From Desulfovibrio sp. (GTDB lineage Bacteria > Desulfobacterota > Desulfovibrionia > Desulfovibrionales > Desulfovibrionaceae), in NCBI RefSeq assembly GCF_009712225.1, contig NZ_WASP01000019.1:1-41641 (forward strand): a DNA stretch of 41,641 bases, read 5' to 3'. The notes below the pieces were generated by a model. It worked only from the letters and a program-made list of their open reading frames with translations. It was not told where the DNA came from and did no database searches. Shown piece by piece: positions 15,221 to 23,854 of the stretch. The position numbers were made by a program, and so were the translations under genes. Positions within the stretch are counted from its first letter, which is position 1. Every line of letters begins with the position of its first letter.

Positions 15221-16681
15221 CTACAGCGCTGGCGCTCCAACCCCCGGCAGAGCCTGCTCAAGGGCATAGCCAAGTGAAAGCAGCTCACCCTCGGCGAAAG
15301 CCTTGCCAAACAGCTGCATGCCCACGGGCATGCCACTTTCCGCGCCGAGCCCCACAGGCATGGAAAGGCCGGGCAGCCCAGCCAGATTGAGCGAAAGCGT
15401 GTAGGCATCCATTAGATACATCTGCAGCGGGTCGGCGGTCAGGCTGCCCACGTTCCACGCGGTGACAGGCGAAACCGGTGCCCACAGCGCATCGCACTTG
15501 TCGAGCGCAGCAAGATACTCGTCGCGGATAAGGCGGCGCACCTGCGCGGCCTTGCGATAATAGGCATCGTAATAGCCGGATGAAAGCACATAGGCACCAA
15601 GCATGATGCGGCGCTTCACTTCCTGTCCGAATCCCTCGGTGCGGGAACGCACGTAGAGGTCTTCAAGGTTCTTGATGTCGGTGGCGCGGCGGCCATAGCG
15701 TACGCCGTCAAAGCGTGCAAGGTTGGAGCTGGCCTCGGCCATGGCGATGATATAGTAGGTGGCAATGGCCGCATCGGTGTGCGGCAGGCTCACTTCCACC
15801 AGTTCCGCGCCCTGGGCCTGGGCAATGCCCATGGCTTTGTCGCATACGGCGCGAACTTCGGGGGCAAGGCCCTCGCCAAAGAACTCCTTGGGTATGCCCA
15901 GCCGCGCACCCTTAAGACCCTTGCCGCCCAGAGCGGTAACGTAGTCCTCCACAGGGCGCGGGGCGCACGTGCCGTCGCGCTGGTCATGACCGGCGATCAC
16001 GCCGAGCACACGGGCGCAGTCTTCCACCGAGCGGGTCAGCGGGCCCACCTGATCGAGCGACGAACCATAGGCAATGACACCGTAGCGTGAAACGCGCCCG
16101 TAAGTAGGCTTGAGGCCAACGCAGCCGCAGAGCGATGCGGGCTGGCGAATGGAGCCGCCCGTGTCTGTGCCAAGCGAGGCAAAGCACTGACCGGCCGTGA
16201 CCGAAGCGGCAGAACCGCCACTGGAGCCGCCGGGAACCTTGCTGGTATCACGGGGGTTGCGCGTGGTCTGATAGGATGAGTTTTCCGTGGTGGAGCCCAT
16301 GGCAAACTCGTCCATGTTGTTTTTGCCAAGAATGACAGCCCCTGCCTCGCGCAACTGCTGCACGGCATAGGCATCATAAAAGGGAGTGTAGTTTTCGAGA
16401 ATACGCGAACCGGCCGTGGTGCGCAGCCCCTTGGTGGACAGCGCGTCCTTGACCGTAACCGGTACGCCCCACAGGGGTTTGGCCGGATCAGGGCCCTGCT
16501 TGTCCAGCGCGGTGGCAGCGGCAAGCGCTCCTTCCTTGTCCACGGTGAGCATGGCGGCAATGCCTGGCTCGGTGGCATCCATGCGCGCAAGGCAGGCCGT
16601 CACGGCTTCATGGGCGCTCAATTCCTTTTTTTGCAAGGCCTGGGCCGCTTGTGTAAGCGAGAGGGAACAAATGTCGGTCAT
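15221..16681 (-). CDS. gatA: Asp/Glu-tRNA amidotransferase subunit A
   Basis: A 486-residue amidase that releases ammonia from glutamine for GatB to convert Glu-tRNA(Gln) or Asp-tRNA(Asn). The amidase-signature catalytic elements are present: the lysine in [12 protein letters not shown], the serines in [14 protein letters not shown] and in [18 protein letters not shown]. Start at 16681 (MTDICSLSL) uses ATG; an in-frame GTG at 16705 would add eight residues and has no better ribosome site. gatC lies immediately upstream; gatB is not in the window, as is common. Confidence 0.96.
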   Translation of the reverse strand: MTDICSLSLTQAAQALQKKELSAHEAVTACLARMDATEPGIAAMLTVDKEGALAAATALDKQGPDPAKPLWGVPVTVKDALSTKGLRTTAGSRILENYTPFYDAYAVQQLREAGAVILGKNNMDEFAMGSTTENSSYQTTRNPRDTSKVPGGSSGGSAASVTAGQCFASLGTDTGGSIRQPASLCGCVGLKPTYGRVSRYGVIAYGSSLDQVGPLTRSVEDCARVLGVIAGHDQRDGTCAPRPVEDYVTALGGKGLKGARLGIPKEFFGEGLAPEVRAVCDKAMGIAQAQGAELVEVSLPHTDAAIATYYIIAMAEASSNLARFDGVRYGRRATDIKNLEDLYVRSRTEGFGQEVKRRIMLGAYVLSSGYYDAYYRKAAQVRRLIRDEYLAALDKCDALWAPVSPVTAWNVGSLTADPLQMYLMDAYTLSLNLAGLPGLSMPVGLGAESGMPVGMQLFGKAFAEGELLSLGYALEQALPGVGAPAL

Positions 16682-16791
16682 GGTGTTCTCAAATATGTTC
16701 TGCACTGCGGCTGTGCCGCCCTGTGCTGTGCGTGCATGTGCGGGTGGCAGCCCTGCCGCTGAGCGGCGCGGGATAGCCAGCCCGGGCCAGG

Positions 16792-17088
16792 CTAGACTAT
16801 GCGGGGTACGATAAAGTACTCGCCGTCGGCTTCGGGCGCATTGGCAAGCACTTCGCTGCGCTCACGCCTGCGGGCCGATACGTCTTCGCGCTGGGGGCCG
16901 GGGTGCTGGGCCGGGCTGTACAGCGGTTCAACATCGCTGGTGTCCACCCGTGCAAGCACGTCCATATATGCCAGAATGTCACCCATCTGACGGGCAAACA
17001 GGGCCTGCTCTTCTTCACTTACACTCAACCGCGAAAGCGAGGCCATGTGGCTCACTTCCTCGAGGTTGATGGTTTTGTTGTCGGCCAT
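16792..17088 (-). CDS. gatC: Asp/Glu-tRNA amidotransferase subunit C
   Basis: A 98-residue linker subunit that wraps around GatA in the GatCAB complex. It has the family pattern: [21 protein letters not shown] near the N-terminus, [23 protein letters not shown] in the centre, and the C-terminal EYFIVPRIV. The ATG at 17088 has AAGGA upstream at good spacing. It sits 35 bases after the LpoA-like gene and 110 bases before gatA, all on one strand. Confidence 0.94.
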   Translation of the reverse strand: MADNKTINLEEVSHMASLSRLSVSEEEQALFARQMGDILAYMDVLARVDTSDVEPLYSPAQHPGPQREDVSARRRERSEVLANAPEADGEYFIVPRIV

Positions 17089-17123
17089 GTGCAATCCTTT
17101 TAAGGCAATGCCTGCGGGCGCGG

Positions 17124-18518
17124 TCAGCGCGCAGCGGGCAGGCTGAGTTTGTACGAGGGGCGGGGCGTGTTGCTCATGATGGGCGCGCTGGGCTGGGGCT
17201 GGCCAGCCTGCATGGCCGGGGTTGCTTCCGCCCCTGCGGCCGGAGCCGTAAGGGGAGCGCCGGTGGCGTCCACGGGCGGTAGACCCTGCATGCGCAGCGC
17301 GGCCTGTTGCAGCACGCGTGCGCGCGCCTGCTGGAAGGCTTCGGCATCAACAGGCGTCATGCCGTTGGCCGTCACGCCAAACAAAAAGAGCTTTTGGTGC
17401 GCAACACCGGCATTGTCCCACGAAATGGGGGCCATGCCCCAGATCATCTTGGAGGCGCGCTGGGCGCGGGCGGTGATTTGCGGCGTGGTCAGGCGCGAAT
17501 CAAGCCCCATGGAGGCAGCGAAGCGCACAAAGTCGTAGCCCAGGGCATTCCAGAAGTCTGTGCCGGGAACCTGAAGCGCCCGGGGGGCCTGCGGCTGGTT
17601 CCATGCACCGGGAAACACCGCCAGCGTGTATTTGTCGGCGTTGGTCACGGTCTTGCCAGAGAGGCTCTGTTCCCACAGGGTTGTACCCAGCAGCACCAGA
17701 CGATCCTCGCCGTTGTACAGCAGGCTTGTGGTCAGCATTTCCATGCTTTTCCACGAGTCGGGCAAAAAGAGCGCCTCAAAGGAAGTTTGCGGCACAGGGG
17801 TTTTGCTACCCTGAGGCGTTTGAGCCCTGATGAGGGGCGCAACCGCATCGCTCCACGAAGCGGGCTCGGCGGGATTGTACGAGGCCTTTTGCAGCAGCAT
17901 GTTCTGGCTGGCAAGGCTCTGTTCCATGAGGCCGGTCATGCGTACGCCGTAGGCGTCGGTGGGATAGAACGCGCCGTAGGTGCGGATGTTCAGGCCCGTG
18001 GTGGCAAAACCGATGAGGGTATCAATCTGGTCTTGCGGGCTGGGGAAAAAGCGCCATGCCCGCGCGCCTTCGTCGCCCTGCTCAAGAGAAGGCACAAAGG
18101 TGAAGAAAGCCCTTTTTTCCAGAGCGCCGTGCTCGCGGGCCTGGGCGTAGTTGCGGGCCTGAAGCGGGCCGCCCACAACAGCGCAGGACTGGGGCAGGGC
18201 GTCAAGACGCTGCAGCCAGTCGGGAGCTTCGGTATTGATGGTTTCCACGCGCAGCTTGATGCCGTTTGAGGCCAGCTCGTGCTGGGCCATCTGCGCACCG
18301 TGGCGCACCTTGCCAGCGATGGCCGCATACTGGCCGGAAGAAGGCAGGGCAAGCACCACGCAGGGGCCTACGGCGGGCGCGGGCGCTACGGGCTGGGGTT
18401 TTGGCTCGGGGGCTCTCTGCCCCATGCCAAAAGGCATCTGACACGCGGCAAGGCAGCCAAGGAGTGCCAGCAGCGAAATATTGCGTGCCAGCACGGCGAA
18501 TGAGCGGCGTATGGTCAT
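17124..18518 (-). CDS. LpoA-like penicillin-binding protein activator lipoprotein
   Basis: A 464-residue lipoprotein with the fold of periplasmic amino-acid-binding proteins (LppC/LpoA family). The signal peptide ends in LLGCLAAC, giving a lipobox with the modified cysteine at about residue 26. A Pro-rich spacer (PEPKPQPVAPAPA) follows, then the binding-protein domain starting VVLALPSSGQYAAIAGKVRHGAQMAQ. The C-terminal 60 residues are Ala/Pro/Gln-rich and probably disordered. Relatives activate class A penicillin-binding proteins; activity here is inferred. AGGA precedes the ATG. It heads a unit with gatC-gatA after the dnaK terminator. Confidence 0.75.
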   Translation of the reverse strand: MTIRRSFAVLARNISLLALLGCLAACQMPFGMGQRAPEPKPQPVAPAPAVGPCVVLALPSSGQYAAIAGKVRHGAQMAQHELASNGIKLRVETINTEAPDWLQRLDALPQSCAVVGGPLQARNYAQAREHGALEKRAFFTFVPSLEQGDEGARAWRFFPSPQDQIDTLIGFATTGLNIRTYGAFYPTDAYGVRMTGLMEQSLASQNMLLQKASYNPAEPASWSDAVAPLIRAQTPQGSKTPVPQTSFEALFLPDSWKSMEMLTTSLLYNGEDRLVLLGTTLWEQSLSGKTVTNADKYTLAVFPGAWNQPQAPRALQVPGTDFWNALGYDFVRFAASMGLDSRLTTPQITARAQRASKMIWGMAPISWDNAGVAHQKLFLFGVTANGMTPVDAEAFQQARARVLQQAALRMQGLPPVDATGAPLTAPAAGAEATPAMQAGQPQPSAPIMSNTPRPSYKLSLPAAR

Positions 18519-18566
18519 GGCGGTATCCTGTTTGTAGTACCGGCGGGCCCGCCGTGCGCGGGCCGC

Positions 18567-18601
18567 AAAAAAAGGTCTGGTTCGGTGAACCAGACCTTTT
18601 T
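18567..18601 (-). terminator. terminator after dnaK
   Basis: GGTCTGGTTC (18574-18583) pairs with GAACCAGACC (18587-18596); seven A precede and five T follow, so it works for the minus-strand dnaK transcript and is symmetric. Confidence 0.92.
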
Positions 18602-18659
18602 AGTACAGGGGAGGCGTGGTTGCAAGTTCGGGGCTGGTGCCGCCGAGCTGCTCCAGCTC

Positions 18660-20576
18660 TTATTTCTTCACTTCAGTGTAGTCTGCGTCCACCACGTCGT
18701 CGCCGGCGTGGTTCTGCTGATGGCCTGCGCCAGCGGCACCGGCATCTGCGCCGGGCTGTCCGCCAGCCTGCTGGGCCTGCTGCTGGTAGAGCTGCTCGGC
18801 CAGCTTGTGTGAGGTCTTGGCCAGGTCTTCGGTGGCAGCCTTGATGGCAGCCGCGTCTTCACCTTCCATCAGCTTGCGCAGGGCTGTGATTTTGCCTTCG
18901 ATGTCGCTCTTGAGAGCGGCGTCGGCCTTGTCGCCCAGGTCGGTCAGCGACTTTTCCGTGCCGTAGATCAGGCTGTCGGCATGGTTGCGGGCTTCGATCA
19001 CTTCCTGCTTTTTCTTGTCGTCCGAGGCATGGGTTTCAGCCTCGCGCACAAGGCGCTGGATGTCGTCTTCCGACAGGCCGGAAGAAGCCGTGATCTTGAT
19101 GGACTGTTCCTTGCCGGTGCCCATGTCCTTGGCGGACACGTTTACGATGCCGTTGGCGTCGATGTCGAAAGACACCTCGATCTGCGGCACGCCGCGGGGC
19201 GCCGGGGGAATGCCAGCCAGGTCAAAGCGGGCCAGCGTCATATTGTCGGGAGCCATGGGGCGCTCACCCTGAAGCACGTGGATGGACACCGAGGGCTGAT
19301 TGTCAGAGGCCGTGGTGAACACCTGGCTTTTACGCGTGGGGATGGTGGTGTTGCGGTCAATCAGTTTGGTAAACACGCCGCCCATGGTTTCGATACCAAG
19401 GGAGAGCGGGGTCACGTCGAGCAGCAGCACGTCCTTGACGTCGCCGGTGAGGATGCCGCCCTGAATGGCAGCGCCCATAGCCACAACTTCGTCGGGGTTC
19501 ACCGAACGGTTGGGTTCCTTGCCAAAGAACTTGCCCACAACGGCCTGCACCAGGGGCATGCGGGTCATGCCGCCCACGAGAATGACTTCGTCAATCTGCG
19601 AGGCGCTCATGCCAGCATCGGCCAGGGCCTTTTTGCAGGGCTCGATGGTGCGGTCAACAAGGTCGCTGACCAGCGATTCAAGCTTGGCGCGGCCAATCTT
19701 GATGAGCATGTGCTTGGGGCCGTTCTGGTCGGCAGTGATAAAGGGCAGGTTGACCTCGGCCTCCATGGAGGTGGAAAGGTCTTTCTTGGCCTTTTCAGCG
19801 GCTTCTTTCAGGCGCTGCAGGGCCATGCTGTCCTTGGAAAGGTCAATGCCGTTGTCGCGCTTGAATTCTTCCACAAGGAAGTTGATCACGCGCTGGTCAA
19901 AATCTTCGCCACCGAGGAAGGTATCGCCGTTGGTGGCGCGCACTTCAACAACGTTATCGCCCACTTCAAGAATGGAGATATCGAACGTGCCGCCGCCGAG
20001 GTCGAACACGGCGATCTTTTCGTTGGCTTTTTTGTCCGCACCGTAGGCCAGCGAAGCCGCGGTGGGTTCGTTGATGATACGCTTGACGTCAAGGCCGGCA
20101 ATACGGCCCGCGTCCTTGGTGGCCTGACGCTGGGCGTCATTAAAGTAAGCGGGCACTGTGATGACCGCTTCGGTAACGGTTTCGCCAAGGTAGGCTTCAG
20201 CGTCGGCCTTCAGCTTGGCCAGAATCATGGCCGAAACTTCGGGCGCGCTGTAGGTGCGGCCGTCAACTTCCACACCGGCGTCTTCATTGGCAGCCTTTAC
20301 GATGGCGTAGGGCGAATGCTCTTTCCAGCGGCCAACTTCGGGGCTGTCAAACTTGCGGCCCATGAGTCGCTTGATGGCGAAAACGGTGCGCTTGGGGTTG
20401 GTAACTGCCTGGCGCTTGGCGATGTCGCCAACCAGACGTTCCTTATCTGTAAAGGCTACCACTGAAGGAGTGGTGCGGCCGCCTTCAGGATTGGTGATGC
20501 ATTTGGGGTCCTTGCCCTCCATGACGTAGACGCAGGAGTTGGTAGTACCCAGGTCGATGCCTATGATCTTGGACAT
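18660..20576 (-). CDS. dnaK: chaperone DnaK (Hsp70)
   Basis: A 638-residue ATP-dependent chaperone. The nucleotide-binding domain starts [42 protein letters not shown] and [25 protein letters not shown] are the phosphate and adenosine motifs. The substrate domain includes [29 protein letters not shown], and the C-terminus ends [19 protein letters not shown] perfect GGAGGA lies upstream of the ATG at 20576. grpE and hrcA are not adjacent, and dnaJ is 6 kb away. No CIRCE element was found; a short hairpin at 20675-20692 lies in the leader. Confidence 0.97.
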   Translation of the reverse strand: MSKIIGIDLGTTNSCVYVMEGKDPKCITNPEGGRTTPSVVAFTDKERLVGDIAKRQAVTNPKRTVFAIKRLMGRKFDSPEVGRWKEHSPYAIVKAANEDAGVEVDGRTYSAPEVSAMILAKLKADAEAYLGETVTEAVITVPAYFNDAQRQATKDAGRIAGLDVKRIINEPTAASLAYGADKKANEKIAVFDLGGGTFDISILEVGDNVVEVRATNGDTFLGGEDFDQRVINFLVEEFKRDNGIDLSKDSMALQRLKEAAEKAKKDLSTSMEAEVNLPFITADQNGPKHMLIKIGRAKLESLVSDLVDRTIEPCKKALADAGMSASQIDEVILVGGMTRMPLVQAVVGKFFGKEPNRSVNPDEVVAMGAAIQGGILTGDVKDVLLLDVTPLSLGIETMGGVFTKLIDRNTTIPTRKSQVFTTASDNQPSVSIHVLQGERPMAPDNMTLARFDLAGIPPAPRGVPQIEVSFDIDANGIVNVSAKDMGTGKEQSIKITASSGLSEDDIQRLVREAETHASDDKKKQEVIEARNHADSLIYGTEKSLTDLGDKADAALKSDIEGKITALRKLMEGEDAAAIKAATEDLAKTSHKLAEQLYQQQAQQAGGQPGADAGAAGAGHQQNHAGDDVVDADYTEVKK

Positions 20577-20674
20577 ATCTGAATCCTCCTCAGGAAAACT
20601 TCTTTCTGGCTTCGCGCTGCTACCTCCGAGAGACCTCAGGGGGGCCGCAATCGGCGGCGTGCGCGGAAAAATCA

Positions 20675-20692
20675 GCACCTTTGGTCAGGTGC
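20675..20692 (-). promoter_or_regulatory. possible leader hairpin upstream of dnaK
   Basis: On the minus strand GCACCT and AGGTGC form a 6-base-pair stem followed by TGATTTTT, about 100 bases before the dnaK ATG. It could be a weak attenuator; evidence is only the short stem and T run. Confidence 0.3.
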
Positions 20693-20811
20693 GAACAATA
20701 TGTAAGTCCTTCTCCCGCATCGTCCAGAGCGGTCGGGCAAAAAAATTCAAAAAACTTGCTAATGCCGTTGTTTGCGCACTGAACGACAGGCTTTTTTGCC
20801 AAATAAACGCC

Positions 20812-20841
20812 AAAACCGCCGGAATCGCTCCCGGCGGTTTT
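20812..20841 (-). terminator. terminator after the chemoreceptor gene
   Basis: AAAACCGCCGG (20812-20822) pairs with CCGGCGGTTTT (20831-20841), 30 bases beyond the minus-strand stop, giving an 11-base-pair stem ending in T on the minus strand. Confidence 0.85.
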
Positions 20842-20871
20842 GATATTCCCTGTGTCAGGGCGGCATGTGGC

Positions 20872-22458
20872 CTAGCTGGCGGCCTGAACATCGCTTTTGC
20901 GTATGCCGTCGAGAATGCTGGTAACAATATTGACCTGAGTCGCAAGATCGCGCACCTGGCCCGCGGCAGCGTTGGTTGCCTCTGCGATGCGGGCGCTCAG
21001 CGTGTTGACCTCGGCGATGTTGCGATTGATTTCTTCTGAAGCGGCAGACTGCTGGGTGGCGGCAGTGGCGATGGCCGAAACCCGGCTGCTGGAATCACCC
21101 GCAAGGTTGGATATAAGCTCGAGCGAATGGCCCGATTCCTGCGCCATGCGGCCCACTTCTTCAATGGAATTGACCGTATGGTCAACAGTGGTGGAGCTTT
21201 TGTTGGTGCCTTCCTGAATGGCGGCAATGGCTTTTTCAACTTCGCTGGTGGCGCTCATGGTTTTTTCGGCCAGTTTGCGCACTTCGTCGGCCACTACGGC
21301 AAAACCGCGTCCGGCATCACCGGCCCGTGCGGCTTCGATGGCGGCGTTGAGGGCCAGCAGGTTGGTCTGGTCGGCGATGTCGCGGATAAGGGTAAGCACC
21401 GCGCCGATGTCGCGGGCCTGCTTGTCCAGCGTGCCCATCTCGCCCTTGAGGCCAGAGGCCCGCTCCTGCACATCCTGCATGTTCTTGATGGTGCGCAGCA
21501 CAATGCCCGTGCCTTCTTGCGCGTGCCCCTGTACCGAGGTGGCCGCTTCGGCCGCACCGTCGGCATTGTGGGCCACTTCAAGCACTGTAGAATTCATTTC
21601 GTCCATGGCAGTGGCGGTTTCGGCCATGCGGTCGGCCACCGTGCCGGATTTTTCGCGCACATCGTTGAGCGACGTGTCGAGGGTGTTGGCGGCATGCTGC
21701 AGGGTTTCCACCACGCCTTCGAGTTGGTTTACGGTATCCATGCGGGCCTTGTGGGCGGCCTCGTTGGCTTTCTTTTCAAGCTCGATGCGCTGGGTAATGT
21801 CCTCGCCGATTTCTACATGACCAACCGTGTTGCCGTGGCGGTCTTTAAGAAAATCGAGCATGATTTGCATGGTTTTGCCGTTGGGCATGTGGTTGATCAC
21901 CTGCTTGTTGCCCTGGCGCAGCTGTTCAATGCCGCACTGGGGCGTGTTGCAGATGTTGCCCTGCTTTTCCGAGCAGTGTTTGCCAAGCACGTCTTCCGGA
22001 CACGTCTTGCTCATGCTGGTAAGAGCGACCTTGTTGCAGAAGGTCCACACCATGTCGTTGTCTGTGACGGAAATGGAGAGGGGTAGAGTGTCAAGTATGC
22101 TTTCGTACCAGTGGGCTTGCCCCTCAAGCTTGGTAACCATTTCGCGCACGGCCTGAGCCATGTGACCAAGGCAGTCGGCGCGGTCAATATCCAGTTTTGC
22201 TTTGGCATCGCCTGCAGCCACTGCTTGGACATATTGCACAATCTTGCGTATGGGGCAGAGCCTGCTGCAGATGTAGAAAGAGCCTGCTACAGCCACCAGA
22301 ACTGTAATGCCGCCGCCGATAAGCAGGGCCTGTAGCATTGCGGAGCCTGTAAGGGCGTTGCCGATGGTTATATTAAACCCGATAAACATGGAAATACAGG
22401 AAACAACAAGACTTGCAACGAAGACAAAGATGATGCGGAAAGCCAAAGTCATATTCAT
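20872..22458 (-). CDS. methyl-accepting chemotaxis protein with Cys-rich PAS
   Basis: A 528-residue chemoreceptor signalling to CheA/CheW. Two N-terminal membrane helices (about 5-30 and 40-65) enclose almost no periplasmic domain, so sensing is probably internal. A HAMP-like segment ([24 protein letters not shown]) is followed by a PAS domain. That PAS carries an unusual set of cysteines: [21 protein letters not shown] then TPQCGIEQL. The C-terminal signalling domain has the hairpin tip [38 protein letters not shown]. The start at 22458 has GAGG upstream; ATGs at 22473 and 22452 are alternatives. The cysteines suggest a redox or metal/heme cofactor, unproven. Confidence 0.9.
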   Translation of the reverse strand: MNMTLAFRIIFVFVASLVVSCISMFIGFNITIGNALTGSAMLQALLIGGGITVLVAVAGSFYICSRLCPIRKIVQYVQAVAAGDAKAKLDIDRADCLGHMAQAVREMVTKLEGQAHWYESILDTLPLSISVTDNDMVWTFCNKVALTSMSKTCPEDVLGKHCSEKQGNICNTPQCGIEQLRQGNKQVINHMPNGKTMQIMLDFLKDRHGNTVGHVEIGEDITQRIELEKKANEAAHKARMDTVNQLEGVVETLQHAANTLDTSLNDVREKSGTVADRMAETATAMDEMNSTVLEVAHNADGAAEAATSVQGHAQEGTGIVLRTIKNMQDVQERASGLKGEMGTLDKQARDIGAVLTLIRDIADQTNLLALNAAIEAARAGDAGRGFAVVADEVRKLAEKTMSATSEVEKAIAAIQEGTNKSSTTVDHTVNSIEEVGRMAQESGHSLELISNLAGDSSSRVSAIATAATQQSAASEEINRNIAEVNTLSARIAEATNAAAGQVRDLATQVNIVTSILDGIRKSDVQAAS

Positions 22459-22831
22459 GAAATGCAACCTCATCCTGCGCCCATGATTTTTCTGGAAAAT
22501 ACCAAGTCACTTGCGCGCTGTCAGTTGGCTGTGCCGCACAATGACAGAGTATCTACAGAAAATATCACAACGACATCTCTGTATTTTTTATACATCTGCC
22601 TTTGGCAATACACACCATGTATTAGCTACCCAATATTACATGTGTGCGCGCGAAAAAACAAGGGGTTTGTGCAAATGTGCACAAGTCACAGGCTCGTAAA
22701 AATCACCCGTGAGCGCTAGTGTGGCGCCGCCTGAGCAATTCCGCGTTGCCCTTCTTACGGCAGAATTGCCGATATGTTTATGGCTGGGTGAAAAAATACG
22801 AGTGGTGGAGTGGGGATTGGGAAGTGGGGAT
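22459..22831. other. gap between chemoreceptor and recR
   Basis: A 373-base region upstream of the chemoreceptor and downstream of recR, both on the minus strand. It contains an AT-rich stretch around 22560-22640 suited to the chemoreceptor promoter and the palindrome at 22667-22684. No clear sigma-70, sigma-54 or sigma-28 promoter was identified and no gene is supported. Confidence 0.5.
22667..22684. promoter_or_regulatory. TTGTGCA-N4-TGCACAA palindrome
   Basis: Exact 7-base inverted arms around AATG. The TTGTG...CACAA ends recall CRP/FNR-family and HcpR-type half-sites, but the arms extend differently and the assignment is open. It lies about 210 bases upstream of the chemoreceptor start. 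Confidence 0.5.
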
Positions 22832-23443
22832 TTAAGCCAGGTCCTGCCTGAATTGCAGCGACTGGCGCAGGGTTTCCTTATCCATATATTTGACCTCGGC
22901 TCCCAGAGGAATGCCCTGGGCCAGGCGCGACACGCGCACGGCAGGAAACTGCCTGCGAACCATCTGGCGAATGAACGAGGCCGTATTTTCAGCCTCAAGC
23001 GTTGCACCGAGCGCAAGAATCAGCTCGTGCACCTCGCCTTCGGCAAGGCGTTTTACAAGCCTGTCCATGTCGAGGCTGTCGGAATCCATGCGCTCGAGCG
23101 GCGCAAGCAGACCGCCCAGAATCATGTACTGGCCGTGGTAAAAGCCGCCCTCGTCCAGTGTGAGCATGCTGTCCCACTCTGTCACCAGGCACAGGGTGTC
23201 GCGGGCGCGTTCTGTATCGGAGCAGACCGCGCAAGGGTCGGTGGACGAAAGACCGCCGCAGCGAGAGCACAGGTGCAGGTTGTCGCGCAGGTCGTGAATG
23301 CCGCGCCCCAATCTGCGGGTTTCTGCTTCTGGCCACTTGAGCAGGGCCATGGCTGCGCGCATTGCAGATTTGGGGCCAAGGCCCGGCAGACGCGAAAGCT
23401 GTTCTACCAGGGCCTTGAGCGGTTCGGGAATTCTTTCGTGCAT
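22832..23443 (-). CDS. recR: recombination protein RecR
   Basis: A 203-residue DNA repair protein that loads RecA onto gaps with RecO. The N-terminal helix-hairpin-helix (LSRLPGLGPKSAMRAAMALL) is followed by a zinc finger with cysteines at 59, 62, 71 and 74, then a Toprim domain (TLCLVTEWDSMLTLDEGGFYHGQYMILGG) and the C-terminal LAQGIPLGAEVKYMDKETLRQSL. It begins four bases after ybaB, the standard dnaX-ybaB-recR arrangement. Confidence 0.96.
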   Translation of the reverse strand: MHERIPEPLKALVEQLSRLPGLGPKSAMRAAMALLKWPEAETRRLGRGIHDLRDNLHLCSRCGGLSSTDPCAVCSDTERARDTLCLVTEWDSMLTLDEGGFYHGQYMILGGLLAPLERMDSDSLDMDRLVKRLAEGEVHELILALGATLEAENTASFIRQMVRRQFPAVRVSRLAQGIPLGAEVKYMDKETLRQSLQFRQDLA

Positions 23444-23447
23444 GGTC

Positions 23448-23759
23448 TTAGAAAAGGCCGGGCAGCTTGATGCCGCCAGAAATGGCGCTCATCTCGCGTT
23501 CCATGGTCTCGCGGGCGATGCGGCCAGCTTCATTGACGGCAGCCAGAATGAGATCCTGAAGCATTTCAACATCGTTGCCTTCGAGAGCCTTGGGGTCGAT
23601 GACAAGCTTGCGCAGTTCCTGCTTGCCAGAAACCTCGGCCTTGACCATGCCGCCGCCGCTGCTGGCCTCGTAGCTGTGTTCGCCCAGGTCCTGCTGAAGT
23701 TTGGCGATCTTGTTTTGCATAACCTGCGCCTGGCGCAGAATGTCATTCATGTTCCGCAT
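23448..23759 (-). CDS. ybaB: YbaB/EbfC nucleoid-associated protein
   Basis: A 103-residue DNA-binding protein, dimeric in relatives. Characteristic features are MNDILRQAQVMQNKIAKLQQDL, the GGGMVKAEVSGKQELRKLVIDP strand region, and LQDLILAAVNEAGRIARE. GGAGAAACAC precedes the ATG. It lies between dnaX and recR. Confidence 0.94.
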   Translation of the reverse strand: MRNMNDILRQAQVMQNKIAKLQQDLGEHSYEASSGGGMVKAEVSGKQELRKLVIDPKALEGNDVEMLQDLILAAVNEAGRIARETMEREMSAISGGIKLPGLF

Positions 23760-23854
23760 GTGTTTCTCCTTGCGTATGTTGCATGCTTCCGGTTTCGGCG
23801 GCTGGGCCGGGCGAGCGCGGAAAGTTGTGCCGTGTTGTGTGCCGCAGGCAGGCC

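Noticed and set aside
15221..17088. gatB missing beside gatC and gatA
   Set aside because: gatB is often encoded elsewhere, so its absence is not informative.
20577..20871. CIRCE or sigma-32 promoter for dnaK
   Set aside because: No TTAGCACTC-N9-GAGTGCTAA or CTTGAAA-N13/14-CCCCAT match was found in the leader.
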